Source: Synanceia verrucosa (taxonomy: Eukaryota; Chordata; Actinopteri; Perciformes; Synanceiidae). From it: DNA of 64,000 nucleotides. Position numbers and translations under genes: made by a program. The DNA is taken from the NCBI GenBank assembly GCA_029721515.1, contig CM056559.1:25663565-25727564 (forward strand). The letters are read 5' to 3'. Shown piece after piece: positions 48,425 to 59,460 of this stretch (position 1 is its first letter; each line of letters starts with the position of its first letter). The notes beneath the pieces were generated by a model. The model was not told the DNA's origin and ran no database searches. It saw only the letters and a list, made by a program, of their open reading frames with translations.

Positions 48425-50542
48425 TCTTACAGGGCACTTCATTAGTTGAAGACCTGAATGCCAGATATGTCTCGCTGCTCTGCTCTCTGGGTAATAAGCT
48501 CTGGACAAAAGCGCTCCTTTTCCCGACTCCAAAGACGCCGCTCACGGGTTTTCACATATATTAGCAGTTCAGGCTGTGAAAGCAAAGTGGAATCCCGCAG
48601 TACGGAAATCTGACAGTTGCATCACAACTCAAACTAGTTCAAATGCTAGGGAACGATTCCTGCTCACTGAGCGGTGGCGCCTTTGTCGCTTACCTTAGAA
48701 AGGCACCTGAGGGATAATTGGCAAGCTGCTTCCACCTTTCTCCCTTCCCACCTGTACCTCTCCATGGGAGAACTTATTCTTTGTAATTACTCGGAGGGCT
48801 GCAGGTAAAGAGATGTGCCATCGCTCTATGTCCCTCCATATCTCATTTTCCCCCTCACAACTTGTTTTGAAGCTAATAACACATAAAACTGAATTTAAAA
48901 TTTCCACAACGCTACATGGTTAGATTGCTAATGTGAATTGGCTTAGATTATCAACAACTGAGACTTCTCACATTTTGACAAATATTGGGTTAAATTATAT
49001 TATATCATATACAAGGGGTGTGAAAATAGACTCAGCTCACAAGGCAAGATAATACACAATACTGGAGTCACAAGAACAAGATGAGACAATGTTTTCACAT
49101 TACTTTTAAGAAAACTAAAATGATAAAATATACGACTGGATATAGTCATTTAGCTGTGTCTTTTATTAGACAGAGTTTGAGCTGAATGTGGTCATGCTAC
49201 AGCAGATACAACGGGCACGCTTTTTGTTTTTCCTTCACTTTGTTGCACTTTGCAGACGGCTCCTGCTTTGTCTCCACAATGGCTGCTGCTCATTAGAGCA
49301 ATGATTTCCTTGGAGCACTGGGGAAGCATCGTTCCGGTAAAAGCACGGTTGCAGCTTGTCATGTGCCTCACCAATGTTACAGAAATGCATCGTTTGCGTC
49401 TTTAGATCATACTGAATTTGACGTATTGATCCAGGAAGTTGGAATCTGCCAGTAGCTTCCTAACTTTAGCAAAATGCAGCAGTTGCTGCTTTCCTTCTCC
49501 TTCTTCTTGTCAGTTTCTGGCAGACTAGACGTAGCAAAGGCTCATTACTGCCACCCACAGCTCCCAGATAGAAGCTTGGATAGCTCAAACTGATAGGATT
49601 CTTCCTGCCCTGTGCTCAGGAGACATCTAAAATCTATGAAGTGTTCAAGTTGGATGCAGGTCATTGTCGCTGTATGTATGTGTTGTATTTATGAGCGACA
49701 TACTGTAAAAAAATCAAACTTTAAGCAAACAGCACACAGCTGTCAAGTGTTGAAATGTTTGCATTCAAGGTTCCCACACAGCTCCTGGATGCACCGCAGC
49801 ACAACAGTCCTGCGTTTGAATCCAAATGTATGATGGACATATGAATGAAATAAGAATTTTTATCAAAAAAAGCAATCATGTTTTCTTCATAAAGGAAGTA
49901 TTTGTGGTGCCTTTGTGTATTTTGAATGTGGACATCATTTCCTGCAACTACTTTGTGATATTTTGTTCATTATTCAGTATTTCTACTCTTGAGAAATTAT
50001 CTGGCACACTTGGTGCAAAATGCACCATTTTGTTCACCAGGTGTCATTTTGTGTCTTGCAAGTTGTGTACAAGTCTTTTTTGCTGGAAGCTGCTGGAAAC
50101 AAAGTGGATGGGAGCTGTAAAACTGAACTCAAATGGTGAAGTGTTTCTCCATTCTATGCTAAATAGGTGAATACATTAATGGTTAATGCTCTGCAAAAAA
50201 ATAAAATGTCTCCATTCTTGACAACAAGTATCAACCAGTCACATTACCTTCTCAGTATACGACGCTAGCTCCCATTTTCTGTCAAATCAGACATCATGAT
50301 CACCACTAGTGCTGTTCTAAAATAGTTGTCTTTGGTCACAGGGATATTTTTTTTGAACCTTCAAAGAAAAAACCTGTTTGGCCTGATTGTAGATGAGTTT
50401 CCTTTTAAGGAAGAGACCAAGAGGTGTGCTTGGTAGGGGATTACAACCATCAGTCGGCATCCCAGACCGGCAGATCGGTGCTTCAGACTCTCAGTGACAT
50501 CCTTGCGGGGAGCAGCGCTACCAAAGCTCACACTGGCTGGCT
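48425..50542. other. Unassigned non-coding stretch
   Basis: Two kb without a recognised gene or element. The frame 49826-50170 (114 codons) is Cys/Phe-rich, AT-encoded and has no domain. Confidence 0.45.
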
Positions 50543-50668
50543 ACATAAAAGCTGAACCTGCACACCCAAAGTCACATCAGAAGACAACCCGAGCTTCAGT
50601 ATTGATCGAGGATCAACACTTGAGATGAGAATCTTCGGGTTGCTGATAATCAGAGCTGGCTTGCCTTG
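50543..50668 (+). promoter_or_regulatory. Weak candidate promoter with a short hydrophobic leader ORF
   Basis: A TATA-like ACATAAAA (50543-50550) is followed after about 75 bp by ATG at 50624. The frame is 14 codons: MRIFGLLIIRAGLP, a basic residue then a hydrophobic run, like the start of a signal peptide. It stops at 50666-50668. No canonical splice donor interrupts it, so a secreted or membrane protein cannot be built from what is visible. It could be a decayed first exon, part of an LTR, or coincidence. Confidence 0.15.
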
Positions 50669-50920
50669 ATGTTTCTGTGATCAAGGCCGTTGATGAATAT
50701 CACATGAGTTTTATTTGAACAGCAGTGTGCCGTACCTTTGACATTTCCCTTAACACTCCAGTCCTTTAAGGAAAAGTCTCCCCTCAAACACGATAGTCCT
50801 TGTATCACTGAGCAAACAAAACGTCACTTCCAGACTCTGTGGTGCGATCATAATGACATTTAATGTTGGCGAGTGAAAATGGAAGAAACATCGGATTGTA
50901 TTTCAGGTGCGTGTATTTCA
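50669..50920. other. Unassigned non-coding stretch
   Basis: Nothing recognised. Confidence 0.45.
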
Positions 50921-50970
50921 GTAAGTGAGTATGCGTTGTCTGACATGTCAGACAACGCATACTCACTTAC
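50921..50970. repeat. Perfect 50-bp palindrome without spacer
   Basis: The left arm (25 bp) begins GTAAGTGAGTATGCGTTGTC and ends TGACA; the right arm is its exact reverse complement with no unpaired base between. Not low-complexity. Just outside, GTGCGTG (50908-50914) on the left corresponds to GTGCGTAAG read on the minus strand across the right end (50966-50974), hinting that the duplicated block originally extended past an 8- to 9-base difference. No transposon termini or target duplication found. Confidence 0.97.
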
Positions 50971-52078
50971 GCACAATCAGCTGACCATTTTATAAAAGAG
51001 CAAATTCTAGGTTTAATTAGGTGATAATTCAATGCAGCTACAAAATATGCAGTGTTTTCAGGAGCAGCATGACATTGTCAGATACAGTGCTCTCAGGCTG
51101 TGACAGTATTTTTTATTAGGTGGTGAAGAAACAGTACCTCACGGTTCAAATGAGCTTCAAACATCATTCCCTAAGGTTATTGAAAGGTTATTATTTTTTC
51201 ATAATAAACATAAACATGAAAGTGTATTTGAGAGTTTCTTTCTGTGTAGCTTCTTATATCTTGAGCTGGAAAAGTCAGTGAATTCTTGTTTTATCTTTAA
51301 TCCCATTCAGAGTTATGTGCCTAAAGGCTGAGCATTAGAAAACCACTCATTTCAAATGTCAGTCATCATCGCTGCAAAATTACAAGTGTGCAATTAGTAA
51401 ATCATTTGAAGCAGATGAATACATCTTTTTGAATGATAATTAGAGGATATTTGTCCAGGAAACACATCATCTCTTCTATGTGATGACATCAGTTGACTGA
51501 AGAAAACTTTGTAAACGAGCTCCAGTTATTAAGAAGAATGTTTGTTTTTTCTAAGATTACTAAGCACATGTATGGATGTTCATTCATTATGGATTATGCA
51601 TATTCTTGGACACTGTATGTCTGTATGAAACAAAAAATATGTGTAGTGAGGCCAGAGTGGAGGGTTTTTGTAGGAGGCAAACTGTTGCAAAAGTAGGTGT
51701 TTTATTGTGACCATAGCGTATGCTTCGCAAAATATCAACAAATAAAAACAATACTAAATAAGGAAACAGGTAACTCGACTTAACTGAACAGAACTCAACC
51801 CATAACATAACAGATAAGCTCTGCTTGAATAGACCTGTCTATTCGGCCAGTCCATCCTGCAGGTGACTCTCTCTCTACCTGTCAACAGGTGAGTTACCAA
51901 GTCATTTGTTTTTGCTCAAATTACAATAAACAAAACTTACACAGCTTTCCGTGTGCTGTACTATACCTTGCCAACCATGAATACATAGATTATAATCAAC
52001 AAAATACCCCTATCAGGTACTTTACCTCCCCCTCATACATGGTCTAATCCAGTGACATCACTGATGATGTCAGCAGGG
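50971..52078. other. Unassigned non-coding stretch
   Basis: No gene recognised. ACCTGTCAACAGGTGAG at about 51881-51897 is a small E-box palindrome. Frames under 75 codons. Confidence 0.45.
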
Positions 52079-52126
52079 TATAAATACAGGAAGTTCTGGG
52101 CTGCCCTGAAACACATGGTGAATCTG
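52079..52126 (+). promoter_or_regulatory. Candidate TATA promoter with minimal coding first exon
   Basis: TATAAATA at 52079-52086, preceded by TGACATCACTGATGATGTCAG (quoted as TGACATCAC and TGATGTCAG, two CRE/AP-1-like half sites in inverted order, 52053-52072). ATG lies at 52115, then GTG AAT CTG and a textbook donor GTAAGT at 52127. A start site about 30 bp after the TATA box would fall just before the ATG, leaving almost no leader, which argues against a normal coding exon. An old LTR promoter is an alternative. No downstream exon could be assigned. Confidence 0.2.
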
Positions 52127-53108
52127 GTAAGTAGCAAATTTAAAACTTATGGAAAACCAACTGAATGAATTTAACAGAATGTTTTGATACAGAAATAAAA
52201 CCTGGATTATGTGCATGTTTGTTACTGAACAATGGTGGAAATTAGGATCAAATGAAACAACTACACAAACATGGATAAACTGAGAATGGTGTGAGGTTCA
52301 AAGTGAGAAATGGGGACAAATGGTGTGATCTCACCCACTTTGTCACAGTAAGTAACTTCATTGCCTCCATATGCTGCATGCAGTTGCTGCTGCAACCATG
52401 TTTGTGATCGGGCCAAATGAGCGGGTTAATACAGAACACAAAATGGTGGGTAGAATCAGAGAAAGTAAGGCAGTGAGGAATAAATCACACACTACCTGAT
52501 TATTGATGAGACGTTAATGATTAGTTCCTGAATAAATAGGGGATAATGATGAATGACTAAAGTTGAAGGTAATATATTCATAAATCCATAAACATGTTGT
52601 GAAAATCAGCTTCCCTTGCTGTGATTAAACAGTAGAAGCAGGACACTGAGCTCTTAGAAGTGGAATTATCTCAAGGACTTCCTGTCCACTCCCACCATTC
52701 ATACCCCTCCTCAGTCTTAAAACTGTGAAGTCACATTCAAAGCTAGCTTCCACAAAAAAGGGCCTGTCTGGGATAAGTCAATTCAGTTGTTCTGTTAACA
52801 TTAAGGTCAGATAGAAATTGAATGAATAATACATCTCTTTCAGAGCAGTCAGGTGTGCACTGAAGGACTGAGGGGAGGAAATGGGCTTTTAGTTTGCTGC
52901 CCAGGCCCAGCAAAGTGTAATTTAAAGGGGGCCAAAAGTGAGAGCAAGCTAAAGATTAATTGTAGCTGTAATGTTGGTGCGGTGTGAGAGATGCATATGT
53001 AGCAGCAGCCGAGCATGAGCAGTGAGCATGACATCTTAACTGGTTCACTCTCAGTGATGGCGAAACACTTAGCTCAGGCATCGTTTTATTTTAAACTTAA
53101 CTGTGCCT

Positions 53109-53110
<2 letters not shown>
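52127..53110. other. Unassigned non-coding stretch
   Basis: No gene or repeat recognised. Confidence 0.45.
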
Positions 53111-53150
<40 letters not shown>

Positions 53151-53158
53151 CGAAATAT
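53111..53158. repeat. Pure T48 homopolymer
   Basis: Forty-eight uninterrupted T. On the minus strand this is an A48 tail, which would suit a recent retrotransposition whose body is 53159 to about 53430, but no retroelement body, coding remnant or target duplication was recognised there. Assembly length error is also possible for such a run. Confidence 0.95.
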
Positions 53159-53437
53159 GTTTTTTTATTATTATTCCGCTGTCACTGCTGATTGGTTATT
53201 GCTTCCCTACTGATTTAAAGCAAGCTAAAACTAGACAAGAAGAAGAAACACCAACTTTTACAGGTTCAGCGCTGAGCATGTGACCAAAGTGCTGCCATCT
53301 AACAAACAGTACGTAGCCATCCCTTCATGCCATCAATGACTAATATGGCACATATGGTTTCCTACCTTTAAGATGCAATTCACTTTCAGTTGTTATGCGG
53401 TAACCTAAACCATGTATGGGAAACACATCAGAAGTAA
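53159..53437 (-). other. Unassigned; possible body of a poly(A)-tailed insertion
   Basis: On the minus strand it reads toward the A48 tail and contains GTAAAAGTTGGTGTTTCTTC and AATAATAATAAAAAAAC before it. Not similar to any gene I recognise. Confidence 0.25.
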
Positions 53438-53757
53438 CTAGAAAAGCACTCAGAGAGCGCAGACCTTCGCCAAGGCAGTTACCCCTGCCACCAAGGAGGT
53501 TATGTTTTCACCAGGGTTTGTTTGTTTGTTTGGTTATGGACCATTTTGGACGAAATTTTCAGATTGGCCAGAAGTGGCCTAACTTAAAACTGATTCATTT
53601 TTGGTGGCGATCGGATCCGATTCAATGGCACCACTGACCTGGCCACTTCTGACCAACCCTGAAAATTTAGTCAAAATCCATCCACAACTTTGAGATATTT
53701 TTCAAACCAGCCAAGAAACAAACCCCAGTGAACATAACCTCCTTGGCAGAGGTAATT
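53438..53757. mobile_element. Foldback-type MITE, near-complete inverted repeat
   Basis: Begins CTAGAAAAGCACTCAGAGAG and CGCAGACCTTCGCCAAGGC, a start I know from a common teleost foldback repeat. From 53478 the left arm (CCCTGCCACCAAGGAGGTTA, then GTTTTCACCAGGGTTTGTTT) pairs with the right arm ending at about 53753 (TAACCTCCTTGGCAGAGGTA). Inner segments also pair: ATTTTCAGATTGGCCAGAAG with CTTCTGACCAACCCTGAAAAT. The exact centre is the palindrome ATCGGATCCGAT (53610-53621). Symmetry predicts about 40 bp of GCACTCGGAGAGCGC-type sequence beyond the right arm; it is missing, so the right end is truncated. Confidence 0.7.
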
Positions 53758-56010
53758 CAAAATGCAATAGGATGTTGACTAGTACAGTGACATTTCAGGG
53801 TGTGACGGTCCCGTTTGGAGCCGGTCTGTTTCTGGGAATGGGTCTCAGAATGTACAGTGGAAACAGACTGAGAAGCTTTGCTTTACATTTAAGCAAAGAA
53901 ACTTTGAACTCTCAACAAGTTCCCCAAAATACGACAAAATCAGTTATTTGTACATGACATGTAAGGATTTTCTGACCACCTCAGCAGGATAACATCATTA
54001 GTCTGAGCCTTGCAAAGCTATTAGGAACTACTGTTCAAGAATAAATCAGTTTTATGATGTGATTACACAGTCTGGGCTTGGTTGAGTTCAGTACAGTCAA
54101 TTTCCACACATCCTGTGACAGATAGACATCAGTTTTGCTGAGGCACTGCAAAATCCCTCTTTATGACTTAAAGGCCCATTATATTCATTTATCGCCCCTC
54201 ATTACCTAAATTGATCACTTAAAGTATGAAATTGGAGCAGAATAATTATAAGAAATGGTGGCAGTGGAACAAAAAAATACGTGATATATTTCCAAAGGTA
54301 TTTATTAACTAGAATTACTGAAAGCAATCCAATATATTTTTTACAATATAACACTTAACATTGTCACTTGACCTGAGACTGACATGCCCCCTTGTGGAGA
54401 GTAAGTGGCAGTAAAGTGTTAGTCTATATTTTGTCAAATTATTAGATAGGTGGTAAGAGTAGTTGATGTCTTTTGGAGAACCTGGCTGTGTTTTTTAACT
54501 TTGAAAACTGTTTACTGTAACAATAATAATAGTACATTTAATTTGAAGGTGCTTGTCACAGAACACTGTTACATTCTTAAATTTCTATTTAATTGATGTT
54601 CAACTTTCACAACTTCCAACTTTCGATGGCTCCTTTTGAAGGCTTTGTGGACAGATGAGCACAGCAGAGAGATGTCCTTTTCAAGTCTTCATAGTGCAGG
54701 AAGAAGAAACAGCCTTATTCTGTGCTGCCAGAGTGAACCAAGAGGAGGTCAACAGCCAGAGGCGTTTCCAGGTGTGAGCGTTGAGTCCAGCTGATCCTCT
54801 GATGACTCTGTTAATGTGCTCTGTCTATTTTTATTCAACAAACATTTAGTTTATCAAGAAAGTTCTGCTCTGTAATTGCAAAAAGTAAATAACTTTGAAT
54901 GTGAAGACATGGTTTAGATACACTAGCTGTGTTCTGCTTATGTGTTTGTCAGTAAGCTGCCATCACAGGTCAGAGAAAGCGCCCTCTTTGCTGGCTCCAG
55001 TCAACTGTTTCCTGCGGCGTTGGGTGAATTTCTGACTTTGGCTATCTGATTTGGCCATTAGCTTGCTGCCAGCACCAACTGTAGTGCATTCGCCTTTCAA
55101 ATTCCTTTTATAGACCGCTTGAGTTGATCCACCACACTACAAATCCATTTATTGAGTCCAAAGCTACAAGCCATGCCAAACAAATGGATTGATGTTTGGC
55201 TCGTCTTGCACCTCTTCGAGCAACAAAAACACTCTTAACAAGGCAGTCAGACACAACATTGTGCCAGCTGGTGTCAAAACCCTGCAAATTCATAATAAAG
55301 TTGTTTTTTCTGCACTTGGTTCCTGGATTGTTTTCTTTGGGTAGATGTGAGGTTACCTCTGAACAGACACACTGGATTGCATTAATCATGTAGGATGTGA
55401 TTAGCAGTGTTCAACAAAATGAACATTAGAGGGCTTTTTCATTGGCGATACTTTGATAAAGCATGGACATTAATGATTAGTGCTTAATGAGCCAATTAGA
55501 AGAGACAACAGAATCTTAAATGCTGCAGCAAATCTGACCAATTGAAAAAGTAAGTATTTCCAAGTTCACATGAAGCTGTTAAGTCACTTAAGTTTGGAGG
55601 AAGCTCATGAAATTAAAAGCACACAAGCAAACAAATGTGAGTTTAGGGTCCCAGAACATTTTAATCCAACCCTGAAGCACGGCATGGCAGAACACACCAG
55701 CAGAGTGGCTGAAGGAAACGCCTCATAAATCAAAGTGTTTCATGAAGTGAAGTTCTGTTCACATCTCAGACCGAGCCACTTCATCACTGAGTTTTTTTTT
55801 TTTTTCTTTTGAAATAAAGAAGTTGATTGTGTTTAGCTAGCTCTCCTCTCTCCACCGCTCCCACAAGAACTGCATGCAAATCTATAAGCTGACAGCTCTG
55901 AGTGTTCGTGGTGAAAATAACAAGATTTTTTTTTCTCTATTGTGAAGTCCTCGCTCCTCTCCGACAGTTTGAACTGAAGTTGAAGCAGAGCATCGTCCAA
56001 ATGATTAACG
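53758..56010. other. Unassigned; one possible micro-exon at 54700-54771
   Basis: No gene called. A 72-bp segment at 54700-54771 is preceded by CTTCATAGTGCAG and followed by GTGTGA, is open in two frames, and lies in a 40-codon frame starting at 54655 (MSTAERCPFQVFIVQ...). Treated as unproven. T-run at 55792-55805. Confidence 0.4.
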
Positions 56011-56034
56011 ACACACACACACACACACACACAC
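56011..56034. repeat. (AC)n microsatellite
   Basis: AC run of 12 units. Confidence 0.95.
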
Positions 56035-58849
56035 TCTGCAGGTCTGATAGAGACAGAGCTTCACCAACGATCATATACGTCACAGACATTTTAAGTTATG
56101 AGAAGTGCAACTCAAACCGATCAGTCTCCTCACTTCAATGCAGATTAGCTTATCACAGTTTGCAGACATACATACTAATAAACACGTGAGAGCCACAGAA
56201 GCACTTCCAAGCTACCGTCCACATGTAAATATACTGAATAAAATCTCATCACATCCTGCTGTTATGCTGCCTCTGCAATCTGTCTTTTCTCCTCCAAACT
56301 ATCTCTCTCTGTCCTTCTCACCCACATCTCTGTCACCGGCTGATACGCAACACAATATTTCATTTAAAAATAATTATCAGTGCAGAGACAGCTGACAGGA
56401 ACTGTCCACTTCACAGTCTTTCACTGTAAATTCAGCTTTTTTAATATTGCTCTTTGATAGTGCTTTTGCGGTCACAAAATGCATCTCTTTAAAATAGATA
56501 GCACAAAGCTGTGGGAAGATAAATGTTAAAAATAATGTGTCATTTAATTTGGGGATTGTTTCTTCTTTTGTAGTCAAAGCAACAGGAGGTGTGTTCTGAA
56601 TGGTTTCTGATGTTTGATTTTTAAAGGTACAGCAGTCAGGACAATAATCAATGGTTATGCAAAAAGGTTTCCACCTGGCTGCTCCCACATTTCAAGCTTC
56701 AGTCACCTTCAGACCCACAATGATGAGCTCAGAAATCACTTTGCCTGTTTTGGGTAATGCATGGCTGCTGAAAAGACTGCCTCTGACTTGTTTGTCTCTT
56801 TTCTCAGGATTAAACTTGGTCATCTGTCAGTAGTTGTGTAGCTATAGAAACTTTGCTAAATTTCATCTCTGGTTGTCTTATTTAGATGAGTAAACAGGAA
56901 TGTGAAGGTCTGCCCTGAAAGCTCAGCATCTTAGATGCACTTACATGCAGCTGGGTGTGCTTTTTCATGGGTGTTTGTGGATTTTTGCACTTGAAGTTGC
57001 AGTCACAAATTTTGGTAAATGCATGGGTGGGCATGTTGATCTGTCAAGTGTGTTTGTCATTTTTAAGTGGAGATGTGATCCTGAGCACCCATAGCTTCAC
57101 ACACTATGTCCTAAGTGGGTGCAGGAAGACAGGACTTGGCACTGATTCGCCATCTCTTTCCCCGCTCACCGTTTAGCTGTGAGGACTTTTCCCTCTGACT
57201 GAACAAACTTCTTATGGGAGGCGACAAGAGCATGTGGCTGGCACAAAGTGATTTCCCGTTTTACTGTCACTTTAAAGTGATATGCTACATGTTGCACAGT
57301 CAATTCCCCACTACCTATGACAGATAGAAATTGGCCAGGCCGAGGACCTGCAAAATGGGTTTTCCAGTTGATGTGAGCGAGTGCGCCAGAGCAAGTGACT
57401 TGGAGGAGAATCAAAATCAGTTGGAGTTTAGATTGCTTCAAACAGCATTGGTGGTCCGGGGGCTTGCTGCAGCATGGTTTTGTTGTGCGTAGTGATGCTA
57501 TCTGTGGATGCAGGTGATGTTTCAGACCTGGAAAGATAAGTTCATTATCTCCTCGCTCTCTGTGATAACCTCTCACATCCTGCAGGCTGACAAACTGTGT
57601 GTCTGGAGTTTGGCCCTAATAGAGGCTGCTTTACGTGGGCAGAGAGGAAGGTGTTTCTGCTGGGGGATTGTGTATTTTTGCTCCCTGTGTATGTTATTTC
57701 ATCATTAGTTTTGGAAAGGGAACTACTCTGAAAAAGAGGTTCTGTTATGATAAATTCTTCTGGCTTTTTAGCTGCTACTATAACAGTTACACTTTGTTTA
57801 CCGGCAAGTATATGACTATCTTTTAGTTTCCTTTTGAAGCTGAGCTGCATAGTTTTCAGTGTTGTTTGTTCAGAGAAAAAAAATATATATTAAAAAGTCA
57901 GTCGCACCATGGCAAGCACAATGGCAAATGAAACATGGAGGATCCATCTGCAGATACCTGTTCAGCCACTAACAGCAAAGGAGAGCATGAACAGTATCAC
58001 TGATTACTGTTGCTAAGGAACCAAATGCAAGCTACCTAATAGTTATATAGTAGTAGGCTGCACTTTAATTTAGTGAAAACCACTTTGCCAAAAGTACAAC
58101 ACTAATTTGCCTCCAGGCCTGCTGTTCTGTGTTCAGATCACGGTTCTTAAGGTCATGTAGTTCCAGTCCACAAGCAGCAAAAACACTAATCTCTCATCTC
58201 TCACTTTTCCACACTTAGGTGATTAATTTTTTTGGTGCTCCTCAGTGAGTGGAAAAAGTGGAGGCACTCAGTGTTAACCATTTCACTCTCATTGTAAACG
58301 ATTACAAAAAGCCCTTCCTGATCAGGATCTAAAGCACATTAAAGACCATGAGCGACATCCTTCATGCGCCTCCTGCTCACTGTAGAAGGAAAACAAACCA
58401 TGGCATCATTAAACTGTTTAAGACGATCAAACACGTTTGAAGTAATCCACTGAAAGGAAAGGAGTCCAGTGACTGCTAGGAAATAAGGAATTCACCTTTG
58501 TGAAATGTTCAGCGGTAATGCAGTCGTCATTAACTGAGACACATGGAACAACTGGAACAACCTTTTAAAGAGCCTTTTCACTTTTGTTTACAGGTTTGGT
58601 ATTATGTGTCCTTAGCAATAACTGTGGATCAGCAGCAGCTTTTTATTGTGTTTACTGCTGATTCCCAGATGCAGAGCTGTTGCTATGTGGAAATGCAGTG
58701 TGTAGCATTTGTTTTAATGTTCGAAGAAAAGAAAAAAACTGCTAATCTGTGTTTGTGCCAGAGGCTGATTTCTGTGGCATGTAGTTCCTTTTCTTATTAA
58801 AGCACTGCTCTGGTGAAATTACATTCTTCTGCTTGTTTCTGTTCTCATG
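56035..58849. other. Unassigned non-coding stretch
   Basis: No gene recognised. Minus-strand frame 57166-57576 (136 codons) and others overlap in both strands without domains. TTTAAAGGTACAG near 56620 resembles the terminus of the MITE at 60596 but no partner end was found. Confidence 0.45.
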
Positions 58850-59460
58850 TCAGTTGAGAATTTTAGCCCGATTATTAGCTCCAAGCTTCCGCTCCCTCAA
58901 AAGATATTGGTAGAAGGAAAAAGTAGGGATGATTTCAAACCTTCTCTGTTTGCTCCTGCTCGTTCCCATCGTTTCCCCTGTCAGGGCTGCCTGGCATTAT
59001 CTGCTGGAGCAGTTGCTCTGAGGAACAAGACAAATCCTCCCCTCCACCCTCCACCCCCCAAATTAAAAGGAAATCTGCTGGATTGCCTGTGTTTATGCCA
59101 TCTCAGAGAAGGTTGCCGGGCTGTTTATGATAATAATGCGTCGCTGGATCATTACCCAGATTCTTCATTTTCCCTGTGCCAGTGTTTCGTTGTGCAGATG
59201 AGGCAGTCTGAGCAGCAGAACAGACTTGAGAACCATTATAGGCCTTTTCTTTTTCTCGACCACGGCTTTTGTGCGAGTTCTGAATCTTTGCTGTCTTTTC
59301 TTTTGTGTCGCTCCTTTTCTATCTTCCTCTCTCGCTCCCTGCCCTCCTCTTTACTAAGAAATTGTCACTGCCAAGTTTTTGACAAAAGGCTCCAATTGTG
59401 GGCACTCATGGGAATACTATTATTCGTTAATTAGCACTATTGAAAAGCAAAGCATTGACT
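58850..59460. promoter_or_regulatory. Candidate conserved non-coding stretch; holds the longest open frame
   Basis: The longest frame of the window (58847-59434, 195 codons) lies here, but its product is low-information (runs such as PPLHPPPPK and FLLCRSFSIFLSRSLPSS), has no domain, and about one frame of this length is expected by chance. The DNA itself is repeat-free, with words like GTTTATGATAATAATGCG and CGCTGGATCATTACCCAG that look like conserved non-coding DNA. Low confidence either way. Confidence 0.2.

Noticed and set aside
58847..59434. 195-codon open frame on the plus strand
   Set aside because: No domain, low-information composition. With about 6000 stop-to-stop intervals in six frames, roughly one frame this long is expected by chance.
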